Part shown: one piece after another, positions 56,796 to 64,000 of the stretch
Numbering within the stretch: position 1 is the first letter of the stretch
How the letters are laid out: the number at the start of each line of letters is the position of its first letter
Assembly: GCA_936432065.2 (NCBI GenBank)
Contig: OW386285.2
Span: 260,780,317 to 260,844,316, forward strand
Length of the DNA: 64,000 bases
Origin: Rutpela maculata
Taxonomy: Eukaryota > Arthropoda > Insecta > Coleoptera > Cerambycidae
Direction: 5' to 3'
Notes under the pieces: generated by a model
Told to the model about the DNA's origin: nothing
What the model saw: the letters and a program-made list of their open reading frames with translations, nothing else
Database searches by the model: none
Translations under genes and position numbers: made by a program

Positions 56796-57102
56796 TGTAG
56801 AATGGAACATTGTAGAATGTGGTAGAAAGTTCCAGAATCAATTACCTAGGAGTATAAATAGAAAACGAGTCGTCGCACAGGGGGAGAATTCAGTTCAGTT
56901 CAGTTGGCGAGTCAGATCAAATAAAGAAGAAGTAAACAACGTGATAAAGTGGCTGCAACATTGAATTATAGTACTCAGTGTAACGTGTACCATTAGTGAA
57001 ATAATTATTTGTTATAATTAGTACGCGAGCTAATAAATTAGTGTTATAATTTCCGGATCCACGATACAGGGTGTTTACAAAGGGGAGTAAACCGTAACAA
57101 CA
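56796..57102 (+). repeat. Possible solo LTR
   Basis: Begins TGTAGAATGG and ends AACAACA; a TATAAATAG box at 56853-56861 is followed about 30 bp on by AATTCAGTTCAGTTCAGTTG, an arthropod initiator-like region, then GCGAGTCAG and AATAAAG at 56921. This is the layout of a gypsy-type LTR or of a host promoter. No second LTR and no target duplication could be seen. Confidence 0.38.
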
Positions 57103-58015
57103 AAGTTTATAAAATTACGAATTGGGTACAGATTTACTGCAATTTTACTGGTAAGTGGTGAGGCACTGCCTCACCTGCCTCATGGGACAGCCCGCCACTG
57201 ATATAGCATTAATTAGTATAATATAATATTGATCGAGTTGATTTTAATAAAATGTAAGATCTGATATTTTAAATCACTATAGTGAATTCAGCAATGTGAG
57301 ATGATTTGTGGGAGGTCTGAACCATTAATTGTATTGTTACATTTCTGGAGCAAACATGCAAAACTCAGTCCATATTTATTGATTTTGAGATATGGCAAAA
57401 CAAATGTACAGCAGAATCCTCCAAATATTTAAAAACTGTTAAAACTGGATTAAGCTGTTTGTGTCTCATATAATATAATCCTAAACTTTTGTTATTGTAT
57501 TTTTTTTTGGTCTTTTTATTTTTTACTTTTGTTTGCATTTATCGGTTTTTGTTTGGATTTCTAATTCTGAAGTTAAGATCTAGAGGTTTTTACTAGTGAA
57601 CTGTAATTTAATTTCATCCTATATATGGTTAAAAATTACACACAAAAAAAGTATTCTTATTTTGAATGTACCTATTTGTTCAGGAATTTAAATGTATTAT
57701 TTGCTCAAAAGAAGAAATTTTTCTTGGTTTAAAACAATATATTTATTCGTGAAAACTAAAGCAAAATCTTGATAAATTTCTTCAATTTAAGATGAGGATA
57801 ATCAAATCGAAACATTCGCTTTGTAAATATAAAATATGCATAATTTCAACTTAAAAATGAATTAGTCTTGGAACTAATATTATTTACATTTGAAACAAGA
57901 ATATAATTCTTCTTCTGAATATATGCATATGATCAAAAAAATGAGAATATCATATATTTAACTTAAATAGAGTATAGTTAAGTTGAGACATTCAAATTCT
58001 TCATTGAAAACTATA

Positions 58016-58866
58016 CAGGGTGTTTCAGCTAAAAGTCCCCAGGTCACTATCTCGTAAAATAATAAAGATATTTAAAATTTGCAAATCGCGGATAATTGAC
58101 ACCAAAAAAGGTCTTAAATAACTGCAGTTAAAATTGTTCCTTCGCAGTGCATAGAGATGGCGCTGCGGCGAGCAATAATTTTTCGATGGCTGGAACCTTG
58201 AAACATGATTCATACGATTAGTGAATAAATTGTGAATAATTTTAATTATGTAAAAAAATTTGTAAATACCAGCTGTTTTGGAGCTACACGAATTTTTTTC
58301 TCCATGTTTATCATTTTAGAACACCAATTATTTAGAACTTTTATCTTATAAAATTTCATACTTCCTATATTATTACATATTTTGAAAATTTTTATAATTT
58401 TCAGAATTTTTCAAATGCAACTAATTTTTTAAATTTGAAATTAGTAAAAATTTTCAAAATATGTAATAATATAGGAAGTATGGAATTTTATAAGATAAAA
58501 GTTCTAAATAATTGGTGTTCTAAAATGATAAACAGAAAAGTTACAAGGAGTTTTCAAAATTTACAGAGGCAAAAAAATGGAGAAAAAAACTCATGTAGCT
58601 CCAAAACGGCTGCTATTTACAAAATTTTTTACATATTCAAAATTATTCACAATTTATTCATTAATCCTATGAATCATGTTTCAAGGTTCCAGCCATCGAA
58701 AAATTATTTCTCGCCGCAGCGCCATCTCTGTGCACTGCGAAGGAACAATTTTAACTGCAGTTATTTAAGACCTTTTTTGGTGTTAATTATCCATGATTTA
58801 CAAATTTTAAATATCTTTATTATTTTACGAGATAATGACCCGGGGACTTTTTTATGAAACACCCTG
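58016..58866. mobile_element. Fold-back element (851 bp), CAGGGTGTTTCA ends
   Basis: Nearly the whole element is one inverted repeat with about 410-bp arms; ends CAGGGTGTTTCAGC and GAAACACCCTG lie at TA (58014-58015, 58867-58868). Arms share GCGCCATCTCT, AAAACAGCTGGT, TTATCATTTTAGAACACC. Frames inside are by-products of the repeat. TA target suggests Tc1/mariner-type mobilisation. It inserted into the 177-bp satellite. Confidence 0.88.
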
Positions 58867-59221
58867 TATATAGTTTCAAGTTAAAAATTTATTAGCTTTA
58901 GAATAAACATTACATATATTTGAAATAAATAGTAGAATTCCTTGTTTCTTTATATGCATTTATTGAAAAATTTAAGAAAAGTAACTACTTAACTTGAGAG
59001 CAGTATATTCAAATCGAGACATTTATATTCTCAATATAAAACTATGCATAATTTCAACTAAAAAATACTTTACTTTTGGAGCAAATATAATATAAATTTA
59101 AAACAAGGCTAAAATTCTTCCTTTGAATATATGCATATGTTTAGAAATTTGAGAATATCATATATTTAACTTAAATAGAGTATAGTCAAGTTGAGACATT
59201 CATATTCTACATTGAGTAAAG

Positions 59222-59612
59222 TAGTATTACTATGAGAAGATGCCAGCAAAAAATATGCGCAGAAACGAGTTTGTGCGCTCCATCATTCTAAACCAATGAG
59301 AAAGAATTATGTGACATTCAATGTCAACACCAGTGGCGGCGGTGCCCTGCAGTAGAGCGGCGGCGACGGTAATAATAATAATAAAACAACTTTATTAGGC
59401 AAAGTTTAGTAGAACTTACTATTCTTACACTTCTCCTGAACAAAGGTTACTCATAACAGTTGGCAAGTTTTAATCTACTCCATTTTCACAGTTCCTTGAC
59501 CGCGAAACTTTTATTGCAATTACACATTCCTATACCCCAGATAAAGCTATGCCACTGGTAAAAATATTCGCGCATTTTGGCTCCGCCCTGGCATCTTCTC
59601 ATAGTAATACTA
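59222..59612. mobile_element. TA-flanked MITE (391 bp) with nested LINE tail
   Basis: Ends TAGTATTACTATGAGAAGATGCCAG and its exact complement: a 25-bp perfect repeat including TA, so the TA target duplication is at 59222-59223 and 59611-59612. Inside, ATAATAATAATAAAACAACTTTATTAG (59371-59397) is the 3' end of a LINE on the minus strand, truncated after about 150 bp. Confidence 0.88.
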
Positions 59613-60229
59613 GTCTACTATATGTATATTTTCAAGGTAAAAATGAATTCATTTACAAGTTTTAAATAAATATTAGAATTCTTTGCTTCATTAAACATAT
59701 TTATTTAAAAAAATTAAAATGACAACTAAACTTGAGATAAATCCATTAATGTCGGGGAATCCATACTCTAAATATAGAATTATGCATAGTTGCAACTAAA
59801 AATGCTTTACTCTTGAAATAAATGTAATATAGATTTGAGACAATCTTTAAATACAACACATTTTTGAAATTTGAGAGTATTATATATTTAACTTATATAG
59901 AGTATAGTGAAGCCCTCTCCAAGTTCACGGTAGATGTTGGTAGATGGATCAATACAATACAATACAATACAAAATATACTTTATTGTCAGAAGAAAAAAT
60001 TTTCTCATAGACAAAGCATAGAAAACATGATAATAAACTACATAAAAATGTAAACATACAGAACACAAAATATATTCAAATTAATCACAAAGTGAAATAT
60101 GAAATAAGGAAGATGTAAATAAATTACATAAATATGTAAACTTATTAAAAAGAATGTACACACATACAATAAATGTATAGTCAAATTAGAACAATAAAAT
60201 GAAATACAAAACAAGAAAGTAGCATCCTA

Positions 60230-62960
60230 TTAAAATATATCATTATAATATTCGTTTAAATCATAATGGGGTTTAACAATCAGCAGGCCTTTAACAGCCT
60301 TTCTGAAGTCAATATTTGAGTTAATGTCTTTCACATTATTAGGCAGATGATTGTACAACTTGTTGCCATTGTAAATAATAGAGTCTTTAACTAGAGAGGA
60401 TCTTGGAATTGGTAAAGTAATGTTATTGCTTTGACAGGTGATGTAGTGGGATGGAGTAGGGTTGGTATTTCTTAGGTGTTTATGAATTAAACATGCTGTC
60501 TCCAGAATGTAAATGGAGATCACTGTTGGAATTCCATGAGCCAAAAAAAGGGGTTTGCATGAATCACGAACTTTTGCTTTACACAAATATCGAACAGCAC
60601 GCTTTTGTAGCACCAATATCATTTGTATCAAATGCCTACTGCATGCACCCCAGAAGGAAATACCATACCTCAAGTGTGAATCAATTAATGAGAAGTATGC
60701 AGTTTTTGCAGCTGTAAAACCCAATTCAGTAGAGATGATTCTGATTGCATAACATCCAGATGCTAGTTTATTACTAAGACTAGTAATATGTTCTTTAAAT
60801 TTAAGCTGGCAGTCAATATTTAGTCCAAGGATTTTAGTGCACGATTTCTTTTCAAGTACATGATTGCCTAAAGAGATGTCCAAAAGATTACAATGGAATG
60901 ATATTATTTTCGTTTTGTTGATGTTAAATGATAGCAAGTTTGAGTCGCACCAATCTTTTACTTTATTTATATCAGAGCATATTAAATCCCAAAGAGAATT
61001 ACCATCCTTGTTATGCCACAATATAGTGGTGTCATCAGCAAATAAGGTGAATTTTCCTTTAATATCAATTTCAGTCAGGTCGTTGATATACAACAAGAAC
61101 AGAGCCTTGGGGTACTCCATGAATGATATTCAAGTTGTTGGAATACGTTGAAGTCTTAACTATTTGACTACGATCTGACAAATAGGACCGAAACCAATTT
61201 AGTGTAGTGCCTATGAAACCGTAGAGCTCTAGCTTCCGCAACAATATTTCATGCTGAACACAGTCAAAGGCTTTTGACAAATCGCAGAATATTGCTGCAG
61301 CAGCCTCACCACCATTGATTTCAGTGTAGATCGTCTTTAAAAATGAGAAAATAGCATCATTTGTATTCTTATTCCTTTGGAAACCGAATTGATGATCACT
61401 CAATATATTGCAAGAAGACAAAAATTCAACTACCCTTTTTTTACTAGTTTTTCTATAATCTTTGCTAGTGTTGGTATTAACGATACAGGTCGAAAGTTAG
61501 ATGGATCTTCCATGCTCCCACCTTTGTGAAGCGGAATTACTATAGATGTTTTTAGAAAAGAAGGAAAAATTCCTAATTCAAAAGATTTATTTATTAACGA
61601 AGCTAACACATGAAGAACAGAATCTGGTAAATTTTCAAAAATTTTTACTGAAATTTCATCAATACCAGCTGATTTTTTATTATTAATTGCTTTGATAGTT
61701 TCTTTTAATTCAACTATATTTGTATTATATAGACATAAAGTATTATGATTATATATTTCATTCATGTAACTCGAGGGATCATTAGGGGGAATTATGCTTT
61801 CAGTAAGTTTCCCTGCAATAGAGTAATAATAGTTGTTTATATCATTAGGATTTAAAGAAATTGTAGCTCGCCTTTGGTCTTTGCCCCTAAGTTCGTTTAT
61901 GATTGTCCAACTCTCCTTTGTTTTATTTCTTGACTCTTCAATTCTGGACTTATAATGATTATCTTTCGCCTTCCTGATTATATCTCTATAGATTTTACGG
62001 TATTTGTTATAATAATCAAAAAAAGATTGTTCATTTGTGTATTTTCTTATGTAATGAAGAGATCTTAAATTATTAGCTGATGTTTTTATGCCTTTAGATA
62101 CCCAAGGTTTCTTACTTTTTAATTTAATTTTTTGAATAGGGAAGGCTTCGTTAAATACATGTGTTAGACATTCATAAAAAGAACCGAATGGATCCTCTCT
62201 AATTAACAAAATCTCCCAGTTGTACTCTAGACATCTTAGAAAAAACCTCTCATAATTAGTCTTGCTGAATAAACGCCCAAATTTATATTTTTTGTCTAGA
62301 ATATTTGAATCTATCAGAACTGAACAGTATACACCTTCATGATCTGATAGGCCAGCTGGGACCACTGAGCAAGTAACATTTTGTTTATCCAGATTACTAC
62401 AGAAATAATCAATCGTGGTAGCAGAGTACTGTGACATTCTAGTATATGACTCCACATGCATATATAGATTAAATGAAGTTAGCAGGTTAAATAGCGCTTG
62501 AGTAATATTTGATTCTTTGTCACTAAAATTTACATTAAAATCACCCGCTAAAACAATCGACGATCTCTGTGGCAACCGAAGTAATAATGATTCAAGTTTA
62601 ACTAAGAATACATTCACATCCGATAAGGGCGACCTATATACACACACTATGAACATGTTAATTTTACTGCAAAAGATTATGGAAAATTCAAACTGCTTTT
62701 CTTCCAGAGCATCTTCGTATTTGTCAAATTTTTCAAAGGAAAGGCAGTTTTCTAGTGTATTGTTTATGAGAATTAAGGTTCCACCGTGAATAGAATTTAC
62801 TCTACTATATCTTGATAGAACTGAGTAATTGGGTATATGAACCAATTCATTAATTTTTAGCCAGTGTTCTGTTATCAAAACTATACTAGGAAAAGCATGA
62901 CTTTCTAGTAATATATACAAGTCGTCAGTTTTATTTCGAATACATTGAATGTTTACTAAG
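60230..62960 (-). pseudogene. LINE ORF2: endonuclease and reverse transcriptase
   Basis: Endonuclease (62960-62300): LFLVNIQCIRNK, LITEHWL, VYRSPLSDV, GDFNVNF and LSDHEGVY. Reverse transcriptase: NNKKSAGIDEISVKIFEN, FRPVSLIPTLAKIIEK; frame is lost at a run of A near 61430-61440, resumes with QFGFQRNKNTNDAI, FCDLSKAFDCVQH, GVPQGSVL; about 14 bp are missing near 61100, after which LLYINDLTE and the catalytic FADDT continue to 60230. Only one homopolymer frameshift and one small deletion break it, so the copy is fairly young. The enzyme would nick DNA and copy its RNA in place. Confidence 0.9.
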
Positions 62961-62973
62961 AATAAAGTTAAAT

Positions 62974-63378
62974 TTAATTTATCGGTGTGAGATTCGGTGT
63001 TACATCTAAAAAAGGAATCTCTAAGATACTGCTACTTGCATCGAGAGGGATACTATCCTGTAATGAATAGTTTGAATTTTCCACATCTAATTGTTGCGAG
63101 TCAGTGTTAACAGTTTTCAATGCAATAGATAGAAGCCTATTGCCTAGCATGAATAAAATACATTGTTTTACATAATTTGATAGGGAAGCTTTATTTTGGT
63201 ACTTGTTTGTCTTAATGAACTTGATAGATGAGTTCTTTTGCAACATACAGTATTTGTTTATTGCTCGAGTAAACATGTTACAATTACTACTTACAATTCG
63301 CTGACTTAGTTTTACTACAGGTCTATGAGAGTATTCGCTCGGAAATTCGTATAGGCAATCAAAATATAAATGCTTCAT
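62974..63378 (-). CDS. Upstream ORF of the LINE, unrecognised
   Basis: 134 codons from MKHLYFDCLYEFPSEY to DVTPNLTPIN, ending only a few bases before the endonuclease frame. By position it should be ORF1 or its C-terminal end; it has no zinc knuckle and no coiled coil I can see. Frame is intact. It could also be the leader of ORF2. Confidence 0.5.
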   Translation of the reverse strand: MKHLYFDCLYEFPSEYSHRPVVKLSQRIVSSNCNMFTRAINKYCMLQKNSSIKFIKTNKYQNKASLSNYVKQCILFMLGNRLLSIALKTVNTDSQQLDVENSNYSLQDSIPLDASSSILEIPFLDVTPNLTPIN

Positions 63379-63410
63379 CGCAATATCATCAGACTTTCTT
63401 GAATCATCAG

Positions 63411-63702
63411 GGGGTCAAATGATGGACGAATAATTAAATAAATTAATTCTTGCTGTCGATAAGAATTTGACTTGAAGAGTTCATTTCAAAAGGAAACAAT
63501 CCTGATTTTCAATTTAAATAGATATTCATTTTTATTTGAACTACACGATATTATGCACAAAAAATTATAATATTGATTTAAAAATAATCTTGTGTTAAAT
63601 TGAGACCAGCTATTTTTTGGATTAAATATTTAATTTAAAATTATGTGTATTCTTAGTTTCATTTGATTTTTAGTTTGATTTAAAAATTCAATATTATTGT
63701 TT
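63411..63702. other. AT-rich spacer
   Basis: Between LINE and hAT end. Short resemblances to the 177-bp satellite (for example ATTATGCACAAAAA, TTAAATTGAGACCA) suggest that the array once continued here. Confidence 0.4.
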
Positions 63703-64000
63703 CAGCGGCGGCTGGTGAAATTTCAATATTTTTTTTCTCGTCTGTGGCGCATGGGACCCATACGAAATTTGGGAAATAACATCTAGAGAAGCACTTCTCT
63801 AATGACCCCTAAAAAATTTTGAAAAAGCAGTTTGCGAAAAAATTTTTGAAAATTTGCTAGCCTCCCCTGGGTCTAGGGACCCCTGTTTACTTTTATTTTT
63901 TTTTGTCATATGCATTTGACTTTTCATAAAAATGCATCGACAGATTTTAGAGTTTGTGAAAATATTTTCATTACTAACTGAAATACACTGAACTGAAATT
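63703..64000 (+). mobile_element. Left end of another hAT element
   Basis: Starts CAGCGGCGGCTGGTGAAAT, matching the CAGTGGCGGC-type ends at 20553, 54593 and 55153; internal sequence such as CATGGGACCCAT and CTCCCCTGGGTCTAGGGACCCC follows. The right end lies outside the window. Confidence 0.55.

Larger units (their letters stand above)
55153..57200. mobile_element. hAT-type shell, 2.0 kb, with nested insertions
   Basis: Left end CAATGGCGGC and right end CCCGCCACTG; inward GATGAGGCAGGG (55188) pairs with CCTGCCTCAT (57174). Flanks ATTTAGCA and ATATAGCA (55145-55152, 57201-57208) match 7 of 8. Its inside is almost entirely a truncated LINE, MITE copy C and a possible solo LTR. No transposase seen. 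Confidence 0.65.
57640..59940 (+). repeat. 177-bp satellite array, interrupted
   Basis: Diverged tandem units: the block GARACATT occurs at 57809, 57985, 59016 and 59193. Spacing is 176, 178 (after removing the 853 bp of the MITE at 58016 plus TA) and 177. Each unit also holds ATGCATAATTTCAACT, GAATATATGCATATG and ATATTTAACTTAAATAGAGTATAG. It continues in more decayed form to about 59935. Period and AT-richness are typical of satellite DNA, though the array here is short. Confidence 0.8.
59951..63410 (-). mobile_element. CR1/jockey-like LINE, second family, 3.5 kb
   Basis: Minus-strand element. Its 3' tail is four AATAC units on the plus strand (59951-59970), after an AATAAAG-type signal. 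Upstream lie ORF2 and a 134-codon open frame of unknown role. Two lesions in ORF2 make it defective but it is the best preserved LINE here. GATGGA occurs at both outer borders (59943 and 63422), too short to prove a target duplication. Confidence 0.85.

Noticed and set aside
58435..58857. 140-residue plus-strand frame
   Set aside because: It is the arm of the 851-bp fold-back element, and the same peptide appears mirrored in the other arm.

Overview
The window is AT-rich eukaryotic DNA, and every recognisable protein family in it points to an insect: DUF4817-type Tc1/mariner transposases, jockey/CR1-like LINEs with short tandem-repeat tails, Ty3/gypsy elements with 4-bp target duplications, hAT and TA-flanked MITEs, and a THAP fragment. 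A species cannot be named from the sequence alone; a repeat-rich genome such as a beetle's is my inference. There are no rRNA genes, no CRISPR arrays and no bacterial-style operons.

Layout. 1-4 kb: Tc1/mariner copy with perfect 35-bp terminal repeats and a broken transposase. 4.1-8.3 kb: defective Ty3/gypsy element on the minus strand that has lost reverse transcriptase, RNase H and the integrase core. 8.3-14.4 kb: no genes, but a cluster of fold-back repeats. 14.9-19.2 kb: hAT element with a nested element and two further nested MITEs. 19.6-20.7 kb: two smaller hAT elements. 22.8-32.8 kb: 10-kb Ty3/gypsy element with 2-kb LTRs, open gag and pol frames, a tRNA-type primer binding site and an apparent -1 frameshift site. 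32.9-38.0 kb: element with long imperfect inverted repeats and 3-bp target duplication (PIF/Harbinger-like), itself carrying another element and a 120-bp tandem repeat. 38.9-43.1 kb: LINE with decayed ORF1 and ORF2. 43-51 kb: MITEs, a THAP pseudogene, LINE and hAT pieces, and an inverted-repeat element holding a piece of a cysteine-rich CXC-type gene. 51.6-54.9 kb: second, larger and more decayed DUF4817 element. 55.2-57.2 kb: hAT shell with nested LINE, MITE and a possible solo LTR. 57.6-59.9 kb: 177-bp satellite split by two MITEs. 60-63.4 kb: another LINE family. 63.7 kb to the end: the left end of another hAT.

The only host-gene signal I can defend is on the plus strand: a start-codon exon at 20917-20942 and a phase-compatible 85-bp exon at 38831-38915 with strong splice sites. 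If they belong together, the intron between them is about 17.9 kb and consists largely of transposons, and the gene continues beyond the window. I do not recognise its product.

The most notable items are the complete 10-kb gypsy element (two extra 76-bp units in one LTR, a slippery heptamer abutting the gag stop), the probable host gene split by transposon DNA, the layered nested insertions dated by intact target duplications, and the 177-bp satellite used as a TA-rich landing site. No previously undescribed defence or metabolic system is visible.
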